A stretch of DNA of 59,629 nt from Armatimonadia bacterium (GCA_039679385.1 JBDKVB010000094.1:1-59629); one strand, 5' to 3'; counted from the stretch's first letter, positions 1-9,391 are shown. Numbers and translations: made by a program. Notes: generated by a model not told the origin, from the sequence alone.

Positions 1-366
1 GTCGGCGACGGCGTCGTGGAGATCGACATCTTCGAGCAGCAGGGCCGGTACATCACCGACTCCGCCACCAGCATCGACCTCAACGTGCACTTTACCCGCG
101 ACGCTCACAGCCGCCCCGAGGCCGGCATCGACGCCTCCGCCGACTTCCACGTCTGGGCGATGGAGTGGCAGGAGGGACAGATCGACTGGTACCTCGACGG
201 CGAGGTCATCCACACTTACAGGGGCCCCACTCCGCAGGAGAAGATGTTCATCCTGGTCGCGCTGTTCCAGTACTCCGGCTGGATCGGCCAGATCGACCCG
301 AACATGACCTATCCGCGCGACTTCGAGATCGACTACGTCCGAGTCTACGCGCGAGACGAAGGATAG
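1..366 (+). CDS. Glycoside hydrolase family 16 glucanase, C-terminal part
   Basis: The gene enters from the left edge and is open from base 1, so only about 121 C-terminal residues are present. The first residues carry E-I-D-I-F-E, matching the GH16 catalytic signature E-x-D-x-x-E (nucleophile and acid/base glutamates). It is followed by the typical GH16 tail: a W-x-x-G-x-I-x-W-Y-x-D-G strand pair and a final D-Y-V-R-V-Y strand. GH16 enzymes cleave beta-1,3 or mixed-linkage glucans and related galactans, usually outside the cell. The signal peptide and any carbohydrate-binding modules would lie outside the window, so the substrate cannot be told. It is convergent with the next gene. Confidence 0.88.
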   Translation, partial: VGDGVVEIDIFEQQGRYITDSATSIDLNVHFTRDAHSRPEAGIDASADFHVWAMEWQEGQIDWYLDGEVIHTYRGPTPQEKMFILVALFQYSGWIGQIDPNMTYPRDFEIDYVRVYARDEG

Positions 367-423
367 GGGACTGGGGGACGACGCGGACCCCACCGGCCCT
401 TCGGTGTAGGGCTGTCCTGCGAC

Positions 424-455
424 GGAGCGCCGACCAACCACGGGGGCGGCGCTCC
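424..455. terminator. Hairpin between convergent genes
   Basis: A perfect 9-bp inverted repeat (424-432 with 447-455) with a 14-base loop lies between the stop of the GH16 gene and the stop of the convergent membrane protein gene. There is no T tract, so it may be a bidirectional or weak terminator. Confidence 0.4.
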
Positions 456-497
456 GACCGGGCTCGCCTTGCCCGTCGGAAGGGAAGCCGGTTCGCG

Positions 498-2426
498 CTA
501 GATGAAGATCTTGTAGGTCTTCACGCCGAAGGCCGGACCGATGATGGCCCAGATGGCACCGATCGTGTAGTCTCCAGCTAACAGTCCGAGGAAGAACCAA
601 ATCCCCTGCCGGTGCGCTTTCTGGCCACCGTAGCGCATGAGCACGACCTTGATGAGCCAGCTCACAAAGAAAGCGAACCAGAAGTAGTCCATCGCAAAGG
701 AGATCGCCAGCGCATACCCGGCCGGATGGAAGGGCAGGCCGCCGTAACGGAACCGCAGCGCCTTCAGCGCCCACACGATCACCCCACCCACAACCATGGC
801 GGCGATGGCGCTGTAGTCCGTCGGCTGGGGCGAGAGGATCCACGTCGACAGCCGATCGTAGGTCTCCCGGCCCACCCACGACTTGAACCCCATGCAGCGT
901 GCCGCAGCACCCTCCCGCATCGTGATATGAAGGTTCGCCCAGAAGCTGAACACGATCGCCCCGACCGTAGCGATCATGATCGCCCCGGCCAGCCACTTGC
1001 GGTCCAGGTCGGCGAACTCGCTCATCTTGAAGGCCTCGAGCTGGCAGGGCATCGGGTGGCAGCGGTATCCGCGGTTGAACCAGTAGGTGACCGAGAGCGC
1101 CGTCAGGTTGCGGGCCCCAAAGGCCCCGGCACCGGCGATCTGTACCATCAGGCGGTGGGGGTTGACGAAGTAGATCTCGTGGGGCGTGCCCAGTTCGGCC
1201 CGCACCCGGGTGATGGCGATGGATAGGAGGAAGAAGATCAGAAAGAAGCTCAGCGTGACCGCCGGGGACATCCCTGCGTAGCCGAAGAAGATGCACAGGG
1301 CCACGCTCCCCAGGACAATGCCGGCAATCGCCGTTCGGTAGCTGATCGGCTCCTGGCGGTCATCGAGGTCCGTCGGCAGGCCCTGGACATGGTCCCACAC
1401 CTTGCGCAGATGCCCGCGCAACGCCCACAGGGACACCAGGGCAATCCCGATCCACGCACCACCGGCCTGCTCGTTGAGGTAGGGGAAGCCCTGGGCCGAC
1501 TGCTGTCCCATCATCGCACCGGCGACGCGCTCGAACTTCGACACCACATAGAAGAACCAGCACGAGAAGCTAAGGTCGGAGGGAAGAAAGAAGGCCAGGC
1601 CAATGGCGAAGGGGTACATGCCCAGACGTGTCGAGCCGGTGGCGTTCCAGGGCCGACTGGGCCAGTGCTGGGCCAGTTCATACAGCTTGATGTAGCGGAT
1701 CTCGGGGATCTGCGGCCACAGGGCATGGCAGCCGTTCACAACATCGATGACCGTCGCGATCCCAAAGCCGATCCACATGAGGTGGTTGCGGAAGAACCGC
1801 GCCGACTCCTGGCCGCGAGTCAGCTCCAGGGGCAGCAGGATCAAAGGGTAGGAGAGCTTCTCCTGTTCGGTCCAGGGCTTCCGAACCAGAACATTGATGC
1901 ACAGCATCACAAAGATCAGCACAAACAAGAAGCCGCCCCACGCCGCGAGTGGCACCAGGAAGGGGCCGTACATCTGGGGCTGCCAGAAGCTCTCGCGCCC
2001 CTCGTACAGACCGCGGAGCGCGATCTCATCCGACACGGTGAGCCACCGGGGGATGTACTGCCAGAACAGCTCCTCCCAGCGATTCTCCGGGGTTGCGAAG
2101 CGGAAGGGGTGACCGATGGTGCCGAAGAGATTCTGGACGAAGTCGTGTCCGGCCAGGGTCTCCGAGATCACGACCATCAGGTAGATGACCAGCAGTTCGG
2201 CCTGGCTGAAAGCCTGTCGGGGGGCGAAGCGCAGCAGGAGCAGGTTCAGCAGGGCCAGGGCGAAGAGCATGAAGACGGGCGTGATGAACAGAGGCAGACA
2301 GGAGCCGTCGAGGGTGTACCAGCGGACCTCGACGAGCGTGACCCAATAGACATTGACCGGCATCAGCAGCAGGCCGATCAGGATGCAGCGCGGCGTGACG
2401 CCGTGTCGACGGGGTACCTCTTGCAC
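498..2426 (-). CDS. Large multi-pass membrane protein, DUF6785/OPT-like
   Basis: A 642-residue polytopic membrane protein with about a dozen hydrophobic segments: near residues 14-34, 45-65, 75-90, 155-180, then several pairs to the C-terminus. The segment R-K-P-W-T-E-Q-E-K-L-S-Y-P around residues 183-195 and the general layout resemble the DUF6785/DUF6784 proteins common in Armatimonadota and Planctomycetota, which look distantly like oligopeptide-transporter (OPT) proteins. The substrate is unknown. The chosen start is a GTG with only a weak GGGA upstream, so the exact N-terminus is uncertain. It stands alone on the minus strand. The family name is from memory and was not tested by a search. 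Confidence 0.7.
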   Translation of the reverse strand: MQEVPRRHGVTPRCILIGLLLMPVNVYWVTLVEVRWYTLDGSCLPLFITPVFMLFALALLNLLLLRFAPRQAFSQAELLVIYLMVVISETLAGHDFVQNLFGTIGHPFRFATPENRWEELFWQYIPRWLTVSDEIALRGLYEGRESFWQPQMYGPFLVPLAAWGGFLFVLIFVMLCINVLVRKPWTEQEKLSYPLILLPLELTRGQESARFFRNHLMWIGFGIATVIDVVNGCHALWPQIPEIRYIKLYELAQHWPSRPWNATGSTRLGMYPFAIGLAFFLPSDLSFSCWFFYVVSKFERVAGAMMGQQSAQGFPYLNEQAGGAWIGIALVSLWALRGHLRKVWDHVQGLPTDLDDRQEPISYRTAIAGIVLGSVALCIFFGYAGMSPAVTLSFFLIFFLLSIAITRVRAELGTPHEIYFVNPHRLMVQIAGAGAFGARNLTALSVTYWFNRGYRCHPMPCQLEAFKMSEFADLDRKWLAGAIMIATVGAIVFSFWANLHITMREGAAARCMGFKSWVGRETYDRLSTWILSPQPTDYSAIAAMVVGGVIVWALKALRFRYGGLPFHPAGYALAISFAMDYFWFAFFVSWLIKVVLMRYGGQKAHRQGIWFFLGLLAGDYTIGAIWAIIGPAFGVKTYKIFI

Positions 2427-2595
2427 GATTCAGTCCCGTAACCGTGAGGTCACAGCATTGTAGCGGTCGCGTTGCAGAAACGTCAACCGGGAGAGGGTGT
2501 CTAAAGACGCAAAGGGGGCATGCTACCGGGGTTGTCTGCACGGTCGGTACCCCCGGGCAGGACCAGGCCCTGCCTTCCGCCAGCCTCGGCAAGCA

Positions 2596-2625
2596 TTGCA
2601 TTGCCCGGTTGGGGTTGTGTATAAT
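2596..2625 (+). promoter_or_regulatory. Sigma-70-type promoter for the mqnE-like gene
   Basis: TTGCAT at 2596-2601, an 18-base spacer, and a consensus TATAAT at 2620-2625. Transcription would start near 2632 and give a leader of about 70 bases before the ATG at 2702. Confidence 0.6.
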
Positions 2626-2701
2626 CCGCAGGAGACGGCACGATGTGGGTAAACTGACTATACAAGCCGTTCATTTCGCTGAGGACGTGTCGTGACCCAC
2701 T

Positions 2702-3793
2702 ATGACTGAGTTGCTGTACGCAGTAAAGGACTGCATCGCCGGCGGCCGCCCACTCACGGTGGCCGAGGGCGAAGAGCTATATGCCTGCACCGACTTGCTT
2801 GAGTTGGGCAGGCTTGCCGAGAGTGTGCGTCATCGCCTGGCCGACGGTAACTGTACCCTGATCAGGACTCGCCGTATCCGATACAGTAATGTGTGTCGCA
2901 ATCAGTGTTCATACTGCGCCAAGGCCAAGCGGCCTGGTGAGGAGGGCGCCTACCAGCGCACCGTCGAGGAAGTCGTCGATCTGGTCGACGAGGCCATATC
3001 TCTGGGCTTCACCCAGTTCCAGCTAGCAGGCGGCTCCAGTCCCTCGGACGAGCTGGACTACTTCCTTGAGATGCTCTCCACTCTCCGCGCTCGTTTCCCC
3101 AAGATACACCTCCAGGGCTTCGCACCCGCACAGCTTGTGAACATCGCCAATGCTGCCCGCCTGCCGTCGACTGAGGTTCTTGCTCAGCTTCGTGAGGCAG
3201 GGCTCGACTCTCTGCTGGAGGACGGGGCCGACATCTTCGACCCGGCCATCCGCAGGGTCCTGTGTCGGACCAAGGCTACTGGTGGGCAGTGGCTCCAGGT
3301 CATGCGCGAGGCCCACGGGATGGGTATGCTCGGCGGTGCCAGCATGCTCTATGGTCACTACGAAGGTCGCGAGGAGAAGATTGAGCACCTGTGCCACCTG
3401 CGCGACCTCCAGGACGAGACCGGCCGGTTCACCTTCTACGCACCCCGGACCTTCCGTGCTGAGAACAGTCTCGCCAATGCCGGCGCACTCGTCGGCGGCG
3501 TTGAGGACCTGCGGGAGTTTGCCGTCGGGCGCATCTTCCTGTCCACCTTCCCGCACCTGCGTTGTTACGCCAATGATCTGGGCATGAAGACTACGCAGAT
3601 CGCGCTCAACTTCGGAGTAGATACGGTAGTCGTGGTGACCCACGACCATGAGCCGCTCAAGGACGAGGATCGTGCTGAGGCCGGGCTCCCGAACCTGCCG
3701 CAGTTGCGAGAACTGGTCGAGAGGGCCGGGCTGGAGATCCGCGAGGGTACCCTCGACCAGCGGCTTTCGCCCGTGGCTTCTTCCGGCTCCTAG
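2702..3793 (+). CDS. mqnE: Radical SAM enzyme, probable aminofutalosine synthase
   Basis: A 363-residue radical SAM protein with the cluster motif C65-x3-C69-x2-C72 in a Y-S-N-V-C context. MqnE joins the enolpyruvyl chorismate derivative to SAM-derived adenosyl carbon in the futalosine menaquinone pathway. Family-like segments include a G-F-T-Q-F-Q-L-A-G-G stretch, E-D-G-A-D-I-F-D-P followed by R-R-V-L-C, S-M-L-Y-G-H-Y-E and L-R-D-L-Q-D-E-T-G. The order and spacing of these resemble MqnE more than MqnC, but MqnC or a CofH-like enzyme cannot be fully excluded. Length fits the family (about 360-390). No other menaquinone gene is nearby, as is common for scattered mqn genes. Confidence 0.75.
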   Translation: MTELLYAVKDCIAGGRPLTVAEGEELYACTDLLELGRLAESVRHRLADGNCTLIRTRRIRYSNVCRNQCSYCAKAKRPGEEGAYQRTVEEVVDLVDEAISLGFTQFQLAGGSSPSDELDYFLEMLSTLRARFPKIHLQGFAPAQLVNIANAARLPSTEVLAQLREAGLDSLLEDGADIFDPAIRRVLCRTKATGGQWLQVMREAHGMGMLGGASMLYGHYEGREEKIEHLCHLRDLQDETGRFTFYAPRTFRAENSLANAGALVGGVEDLREFAVGRIFLSTFPHLRCYANDLGMKTTQIALNFGVDTVVVVTHDHEPLKDEDRAEAGLPNLPQLRELVERAGLEIREGTLDQRLSPVASSGS

Positions 3794-3821
3794 CTGCTCT
3801 TGCAGCCATCACAGATCCCGA

Positions 3822-3874
3822 CTGCCCGCTTCCGCCTGTGCGCTGGAAGTGGGTAGTTTCACTTCCGCGGGCAG
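3822..3874. terminator. Nested hairpin between convergent genes
   Basis: Outer stem 3822-3829/3867-3874 (8 bp) and inner stem 3845-3851/3860-3866 (7 bp) lie between the stop of the mqnE-like gene and the stop of the convergent lipoprotein gene. No T tract follows on either strand. It probably acts as a bidirectional terminator. Confidence 0.45.
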
Positions 3875-3925
3875 GTAGCCGGGCCCTTGTGAGCCGGGAG
3901 ATGGCGATCGCCTGTCGCGTGCTCG

Positions 3926-5086
3926 TCAGGGCGTGAGGGTGTAGCCGGAGCCCTGGCGGTCGTAGGTGAAGGGGCGGCCCGTGAGGGGATCCGCCGGAAC
4001 CCTTGCCAGATACTGTGGCGTCAGAGCGCTCAGTCCTGCCGGGTAGCGGTCGTCGGCAAGACGGGATAGCTCCAGCGCCGTCACGATCCGCAGCCGCTGG
4101 AGTACCTGCAGGCGTGTGTAGCGGCACTCAAGGATCTTGCTGGCAGGGATGGAGAACACCTGCTCCAGCGGGTCCCGTGGGGGCTCCAGGGCCCGCTCCA
4201 TCGCAAGGCCCTGTGGCGCCGGGAGTGCAGTCGCCCGCAGCAAGGTCTGCCACTTGTCCCAGGCGGTCTTCATCGACCCCGCCGGATCGCGGCGCGGGTC
4301 AAATCGCCACAGGGTCCGGACCGTCTGCGACCAGTCCTCCGTCGACATCGCCCGGTACGACTCCACTGCTGTCGTCAGCCCCTGCCGCAGGATCAGGTCC
4401 AGCGCCGGCACCTTCTGCAGCGCCTCCGCGGCCAGCCGATCCACCTTCACCAGTTCGTCGCGTCGGAAGGAGTGCGAGGTGATGCCGGTGGTCAGGACGG
4501 CTGCCGCAGCGCGCTCAAGGCGGACTGCATCCTTCTCGGCTTCAGGATCGGGGCAGGCGCAGAGAAAGGCCGCCAGGCGCACGGCGTCGGTGCACACTGC
4601 CAGACATTCCGCCGTGTCACCCGCCTTGAGCTCGGCACAGGCAACGACGGCCACTGCGTCGGCGAGTTCAGCCACAGCCTGCGCGTCGTACTCCCAACTG
4701 CCCATCGTCCCCGGCCAGCGCTCCGGTTCCTCGGCGAGCGCCGCTCGTAGACTCGAAAGGGCCGAGGCCAAAGACCGCGCTGTCTCCTGGAGTTGAGTTG
4801 GCGCCGGGATGATGCCACCGACGATCCCTTCAGCCTGGCGGCGGTAGTCGGAGATTTGGGGTAGCGCATCGGCGACCCTGCGGAAGGACTGCGAGAGCCC
4901 TCCATAGGCCGCGGGCGGCACCTTCACCAGTAAGTCGCTGGGCGGCAGCGGCATCTTCCCCTTGGGCGGGATCATCCGCTCGCAGCCCGTCAGCAGCGTG
5001 AGCAGGCACAGGGCGACAAGGCCCCGAAGGGCCCAGCGGGGACCTTTGGTGAGGGTGCCGATCCGGCCGCGACCGCGCTTCCGCAT
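3926..5086 (-). CDS. Lipoprotein of unknown function
   Basis: 386 residues from an ATG with AGGAGG six bases upstream. The N-terminus is basic (M-R-K-R-G-R-G-R), followed by a hydrophobic stretch and the lipobox L-L-T-G-C, so it should be lipid-anchored outside the cytoplasmic membrane. The middle is alanine- and leucine-rich and mainly helical. The C-terminus (R-Y-P-A-G-L-S-A-L ... V-P-A-D-P-L-T-G-R-P-F-T-Y) resembles the tail of many secreted proteins in Planctomycetota-like genomes, where it follows a helical body. No catalytic motif is recognised. It lies 13 bases after the preceding minus-strand gene and is probably cotranscribed with it. Confidence 0.75.
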   Translation of the reverse strand: MRKRGRGRIGTLTKGPRWALRGLVALCLLTLLTGCERMIPPKGKMPLPPSDLLVKVPPAAYGGLSQSFRRVADALPQISDYRRQAEGIVGGIIPAPTQLQETARSLASALSSLRAALAEEPERWPGTMGSWEYDAQAVAELADAVAVVACAELKAGDTAECLAVCTDAVRLAAFLCACPDPEAEKDAVRLERAAAAVLTTGITSHSFRRDELVKVDRLAAEALQKVPALDLILRQGLTTAVESYRAMSTEDWSQTVRTLWRFDPRRDPAGSMKTAWDKWQTLLRATALPAPQGLAMERALEPPRDPLEQVFSIPASKILECRYTRLQVLQRLRIVTALELSRLADDRYPAGLSALTPQYLARVPADPLTGRPFTYDRQGSGYTLTP

Positions 5087-5099
5087 CCGTTCCCTCCTC

Positions 5100-6224
5100 T
5101 CAGAGCCGCCTCCCGGGTGGGCAACCGAGTAGCAGGTCGATGCCCGCCGGTACCCGCGCGCTGAAAACCACTGTGACCTGATTGTACTGCGCCCCTGCAC
5201 TCCTGACCTGCACCGCACCCAGCGGCTGCGAAGTCGAGCAGGACAGGGTCAAGGTTCGGTCAGACTCAGCAAGCCACAGGCCGAGAGACCAGGCCTCCAT
5301 GGGCGGCAGCGCGTACTGCAAGCCCGCATCCCGGACCGTCTCGAACTGGGCCGCCCCTGGAGACAGTGCGAACTCGTCCACCCCCGACTTCGATCGCGAC
5401 GTGATCAGGCAGAGCGGCGGCGGAGGACCGTCGAGATCACCGGAATCGAGGGTCAGCCGCAGGGCGCTGTCGTCATCGCCCAGAAGTGCCGCAAACCGCA
5501 GCACGCGGCCCTTGTAGGTGGTCCGGAACTCACAGCAGGCGGCCCTCTCCCCGACGGAGGGTTTCGACCAGAACCACCGGCCTGTCCCCGACCACAGAAG
5601 GCCGAGTGGCAAGTCGCCTTCGACCAGCAAGTCCTGCCCCGTCTCTCGCGGCACCAGGGCATAGAGACACCCGATGTCCGCGATGAACTCGGCACGCAGA
5701 CGGGGGTTCTCCAGGCACAGGACCGTTGCCGCACGGGGCCCTGAGGCGAAGTTGACTACCTGCTGCCGGGAGTAGCTGCAAGCTCCGTGCGCGATGCGGA
5801 GAGGCTTGTCGACGCGAAGCCGATCGGTCCCCGTGGCCATGCTCCGCACATACAGCCTGCCGGTGATCATCCCTTGCGGTCGGGCCTCCGCGAACACCTG
5901 CAGAGCAGTGCCATGCCACTCGCCGTCACCGGTCACCGCAAGGGTGGCCGCCGGGCTTGCCGAGTAGCCGGCTCCGGCATCAGTGAGGTGCACGCCGCAG
6001 ACGAGGCTGACCGGCCCCGGGGTGTGCTTCCGTGCCCTGACGGTGACCACTGCAGGCTTCTCGGGAGTGGGGAACAAGGTGACGTCGGCGCCGACAACCT
6101 GGACCTCGACTGCGCTCTGGATCACGGAGACGAGGGTATCTGACGTAGCCGCCTCTTGGGCCCACGCTGCGGTGCAGGCGAGCGTCAGGATCGCTTTGAG
6201 CAGGAGGGTCAAGGTCGAGTTCAC
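5100..6224 (-). CDS. Secreted protein of unknown function
   Basis: 374 residues from a GTG start. The N-terminal signal peptide (hydrophobic residues 4-18, cleavage likely after A-W-A) marks it as exported. The mature part is beta-rich, with alternating hydrophobic residues and no recognised domain. No clear Shine-Dalgarno sequence precedes the GTG. It is followed after 13 bases by the lipoprotein gene, so the two probably form an operon and may work together at the cell surface. Function unknown. Confidence 0.65.
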   Translation of the reverse strand: MNSTLTLLLKAILTLACTAAWAQEAATSDTLVSVIQSAVEVQVVGADVTLFPTPEKPAVVTVRARKHTPGPVSLVCGVHLTDAGAGYSASPAATLAVTGDGEWHGTALQVFAEARPQGMITGRLYVRSMATGTDRLRVDKPLRIAHGACSYSRQQVVNFASGPRAATVLCLENPRLRAEFIADIGCLYALVPRETGQDLLVEGDLPLGLLWSGTGRWFWSKPSVGERAACCEFRTTYKGRVLRFAALLGDDDSALRLTLDSGDLDGPPPPLCLITSRSKSGVDEFALSPGAAQFETVRDAGLQYALPPMEAWSLGLWLAESDRTLTLSCSTSQPLGAVQVRSAGAQYNQVTVVFSARVPAGIDLLLGCPPGRRL

Positions 6225-6360
6225 CGTGAGGGCGTGGCTCGGCGAAAGTGATGCGGCCAGACACGGGTATTCCTGTCCCGTCGCGTCTCTTCCTGCCTGG
6301 CACAGCGCCTGAGGAGCCAGGTCAGTGGGGTGCCGTCACCCCGGCAGGCCCCGCAAGCAG

Positions 6361-6388
6361 AACGCGCCACCCCGGAGGATGGCGCGTT
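6361..6388 (-). terminator. Hairpin downstream of the FecR-domain gene
   Basis: A perfect 9-bp inverted repeat (6361-6369 with 6380-6388) with a 10-base loop, 22 bases past the stop of the FecR-domain gene on the minus strand. It separates this gene from the two-gene lipoprotein operon. Confidence 0.55.
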
Positions 6389-6410
6389 CAACACAGCCGC
6401 ACGATGGACC

Positions 6411-7295
6411 CTACCGTACGAGGGTACGTTTCTGCACAGACTCAAAGCCTTTGGCATCCACCGCGCGAACCGTGATATCCACTCGATCACTGCCTGCAGG
6501 CACCGGAACCTGGATCGCGAACTTGCCCAAGAGGTTCGGGGTGATCGTCACGCCGTTCACGGTCACTGTTGAGCCCCGCTCAGCCTTGCCGCTTACCGGG
6601 ACTGCTGTGAGCCCGACCGGCAAGGTCTCGTAAGTGGGTTCGATGAGCTCGAGGCTGGGCTTGGCGACCGAGAGTTCTCGATCCCACTGTGCGACCTCGT
6701 CAGGCTTCATCTCGGCCACCTGGTGCGACACAGCACCGGCAGCACCGGCCTCTCCGGCCCCGATGTCAACACTGCCCTGCTTATCCGACAGCGCCACACT
6801 CCCCTTCAGCACCGATACCCGGGTCGCACCGTCTGGCGTGACGGCAACGGAGAAAACCGTCCCACGGACGGCCGCAGTCGCCGTCGGAGTGCGGATCTCG
6901 AACTTCGATTGCTGTGAGAGCGCCTTCAGTACCCGAACCCACACCTGGCCGCTGTCCAGCTTGAAGAGGTAGTCCTGACTGTCGTCGGACCGGTTGACCT
7001 GGCACTTGAGAACCTGGACCGTCGTATCCGGGCCGATTCGGAGGCGTGAATCGTCGACCCAGTTCAGAGTGAGATGGCCGTCTGCCCCGGTGCGCAGGAC
7101 GTCTCCGGCCTTCACTCGCTCCGTGGTTCCCAGGGGGACGAAGCCGGGCGATCCGGCAGGCTGGACGCTGATGCTGCCGCCCGGGTCACTGACGGCGGCG
7201 ACGCGCTGGAGCACCAGTACCGACTCCAGAAGCGAGGCGCCGACGAACACCAGCGTCGCGAAAGAACAGATCAACAGCACGGCCGCTTTTCTCAT
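6411..7295 (-). CDS. FecR-domain protein with C-terminal Ig-like domain
   Basis: 294 residues from the ATG that follows a TTGAGGGA ribosome site; a GTG 21 bases upstream is less likely. One N-terminal membrane anchor (about residues 4-28) is followed by a FecR domain. Its signature pieces are V-K-A-G-D-V-L-R-T-G-A-D-G, L-R-I-G-P-D-T-T and F-E-I-R-T-P-T-A-T-A-A-V-R-G-T. A C-terminal Ig-like domain (V-S-G-K-A-E-R-G-S-T-V-T-V-N-G) resembles glucodextranase-B-type repeats. FecR domains outside siderophore systems are common in envelope proteins, and no ECF sigma factor or TonB receptor is adjacent, so iron signalling is not indicated. Confidence 0.82.
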   Translation of the reverse strand: MRKAAVLLICSFATLVFVGASLLESVLVLQRVAAVSDPGGSISVQPAGSPGFVPLGTTERVKAGDVLRTGADGHLTLNWVDDSRLRIGPDTTVQVLKCQVNRSDDSQDYLFKLDSGQVWVRVLKALSQQSKFEIRTPTATAAVRGTVFSVAVTPDGATRVSVLKGSVALSDKQGSVDIGAGEAGAAGAVSHQVAEMKPDEVAQWDRELSVAKPSLELIEPTYETLPVGLTAVPVSGKAERGSTVTVNGVTITPNLLGKFAIQVPVPAGSDRVDITVRAVDAKGFESVQKRTLVR

Positions 7296-7551
7296 GCTCA
7301 ATCCCTCAACCGCCACTGGCGGTCATAGCTTCGGCATACCACGGGCGGCCCGCAGGGCCGCTCCCCTCTCCCGCGAGGAGGTATACCCGATGGTCTGAAG
7401 CCCTAAACGCCGCGGCCTTCAGGCATCCTTGAGCACCAACAGCACTTCAGCGCGACGTCGGAATCTGCGTGGAGGTGTCCTGAGATGGGCGGGGAATAGC
7501 CCGCCATCGCACGACCAATGACGGGGCATCTTGCCCGATGGAGGCGTTTGC

Positions 7552-8331
7552 ATGTCAGAACCACGGATTTCGGCACAACTCATCGTGTACGCGGGCAGAC
7601 AGGCCAAGGACCTGGCGGGCGTGATTGGCGAACTGGCACAGATCGGGTATGCGGGAGCCGAGATCGGCGCCAACTTCGCCGACGAGGACTGGGGGCAAGT
7701 CAAGGGCGTCTTCGATGACAAGGGTATGGTGATCTCAGGCCTGCATGCCGGCTATGCCGCCGTGGCCAACCCTGAGTGGGGCCCGAAGGCTATCGACGCC
7801 TGCAAGGCAATGGGTGTCAGCTACATCCTATCCTCCGGCGTTGCACCCGGCGAGGGAATCGAGCCCTACCTCCGCTGCGCCGAGCCCTTCAACGCCTTTG
7901 GGGCCAAGTGCAAGGAGAACGGGATCACCTTCTGCTACCACAACCACGGGTGGGAGTTCGAGAGCTTCGACGGCGTCAAGGGCATCCACAAGCTGTGCGA
8001 AGTGACCGACCCGGAGGTCGTCAAGCTCAACGTGGACGTGTACTGGGTGACTGTCGGTGGCGAGAACCCCGCCGAGTTCATCGAGCGCTACAGCAACCGC
8101 GTGGGCTACTACCACTTCAAGGACGGCCCCTACACCCCGACCGGTTCCGTGGCCCCCAAGCCCTATGAGTTCACCGAGCTCGGCTGTGGCACGGTTGACC
8201 TCGCGGGCGCTCTCGCGGCCGCCCGCAAGTTCAGCCCGAGCTGGATTGTGTACGAGCAGGACCGGACTGCGCTTGAGCCCAAGGAAGCCTGCCGGATCAG
8301 CTTCGAGCACCTCAAGTCGCTGGGACTGTAG
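7552..8331 (+). CDS. Sugar phosphate isomerase/epimerase-type TIM barrel
   Basis: 259 residues from an ATG with GGAGG eight bases upstream. It belongs to the xylose isomerase-like TIM-barrel (AP_endonuc_2) superfamily. Visible family features are a Y-H-N-H-x-W-E-F metal/substrate segment in the middle, L-N-V-D-V-Y-W-V, a Y-H-F-K-D strand and a C-terminal W-I-V-Y-E-Q-D. These enzymes isomerise or epimerise sugars or inositols using a divalent metal. The substrate cannot be deduced. It stands alone and is closed by a strong hairpin. Confidence 0.85.
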   Translation: MSEPRISAQLIVYAGRQAKDLAGVIGELAQIGYAGAEIGANFADEDWGQVKGVFDDKGMVISGLHAGYAAVANPEWGPKAIDACKAMGVSYILSSGVAPGEGIEPYLRCAEPFNAFGAKCKENGITFCYHNHGWEFESFDGVKGIHKLCEVTDPEVVKLNVDVYWVTVGGENPAEFIERYSNRVGYYHFKDGPYTPTGSVAPKPYEFTELGCGTVDLAGALAAARKFSPSWIVYEQDRTALEPKEACRISFEHLKSLGL

Positions 8332-8437
8332 ACCTCACACCGTCCCGCAGCCCTCTGACGGTCTTGTGCGGCGGCCTATCTTGGAGGTACAATCCTCAAG
8401 GCCAGGATGGCTGCAGTGTCGGTCGATCTTCCCGCCG

Positions 8438-8466
8438 GGCGCCCCGTGTGATATGCACGGGGCGCC
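8438..8466 (+). terminator. Strong hairpin terminator after the isomerase gene
   Basis: An 11-bp perfect stem (8438-8448 with 8456-8466) and 7-base loop, about 105 bases after the isomerase stop. A TTTTTT run follows only after some 20 bases, so it is not a textbook intrinsic terminator. Confidence 0.55.
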
Positions 8467-8581
8467 AAGCTTGTTCAGGCTCCACTTTTTTGCATGGGGA
8501 TCGAAACCGTAGCGACCTTCACCTGTCTTTAAAGTACACGCCGCAGAAGTCCTTGCGCGGCGTAGTAGTCGAAAGGACCTG

Positions 8582-9391
8582 ATGATGCGCACGTACAGGC
8601 AAGCCGTGGGGACGGTTCTGGTCAGTCTGGTTCTCGCACTTATCGCCCTTTCCAGCTCTTTCGCCCAGCCGGTGCCCGTGTCGGTCAAGGTAGCCCTCGT
8701 AGACATCAGCAAGATCAGTGCCAACTATGAGGCGCTTCAGGCGGCACGCGGCGAAATCGAGCAGTGGCACCAGCAGCAGCAGGTCTGGTATCAGCAGCAG
8801 AAGGCCTATCTGCAAGAGCTTGCCAACCGTTACTCCTACCTGCCCCAGGCGCAGTTCAAGGAAGTCCTGGATATCCTCGCCAAGCCGCGCCCGCTGTCTC
8901 AGGAACTGGCCAAGCGCCGCGATGAGCTGCAGAAGCAGAGCGGCGACTCCGAGGCCCGGCACCTTGAGTTGCAGGCAAAGCTGGGACGCACCGACAAAGA
9001 GCGAGAAGAGTTCGAGCAGCTCCAGGCGATGTACGCCGCCAACATGGAGCAGCTCACTGCGATGGACGACGACCTCAACACTGAGGCCTCCAGTCGCAAG
9101 TCTCAGATGGAGATCGACCTCACCAACAACCTCCTGCAGGCGGTCAAGGACGTTGCGACCGCCGGCGGGTACGCCGTAGTCCTCAACAAGCTGGTTGTGG
9201 TCTATGGCGGAGACGACATCAGCGACACTGTGATCGCCAAGCTCAACGGGAAGGGAGCGCCTGCACCGACGGCTGCGCCGAAGACCGACGCAACCACGGC
9301 CCCGGCAGGCGCGCCGAAGCCCGGAACGGCTCCCACGACCGCTCCGACCGGCCAGCCAAAGCCACCGGCTCCGCCGACCGGAGGCAAGTAG
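8582..9391 (+). CDS. OmpH/Skp-like periplasmic chaperone
   Basis: 269 residues. The signal peptide ends near S-F-A-Q (about residue 29). The mature start V-K-V-A-L-V-D-I-S-K-I-S resembles the Skp/OmpH start (x-I-A-V-V-D-x-x-x-V), followed by a long coiled coil rich in Q, E, K and A. The OmpH tail V-A-T-A-G-G-Y-A-V-V-L-N-K-x-x-V-V-Y-G-G-D-D-I-S is clear. Skp holds unfolded outer-membrane proteins in the periplasm. The last 40 residues are a Pro/Ala/Thr-rich tail not found in typical Skp. Two ATGs lie in tandem after AAAGGA, and the first is used here. Location just upstream of lpxD matches the bamA-skp-lpxD order of diderms. Confidence 0.88.
   Translation: MMRTYRQAVGTVLVSLVLALIALSSSFAQPVPVSVKVALVDISKISANYEALQAARGEIEQWHQQQQVWYQQQKAYLQELANRYSYLPQAQFKEVLDILAKPRPLSQELAKRRDELQKQSGDSEARHLELQAKLGRTDKEREEFEQLQAMYAANMEQLTAMDDDLNTEASSRKSQMEIDLTNNLLQAVKDVATAGGYAVVLNKLVVVYGGDDISDTVIAKLNGKGAPAPTAAPKTDATTAPAGAPKPGTAPTTAPTGQPKPPAPPTGGK

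Noticed and set aside
6411-7295. FecR as iron-siderophore signalling protein
   Set aside because: No ECF sigma factor or TonB-dependent receptor nearby; FecR domain with an Ig-like domain points to a general envelope protein.
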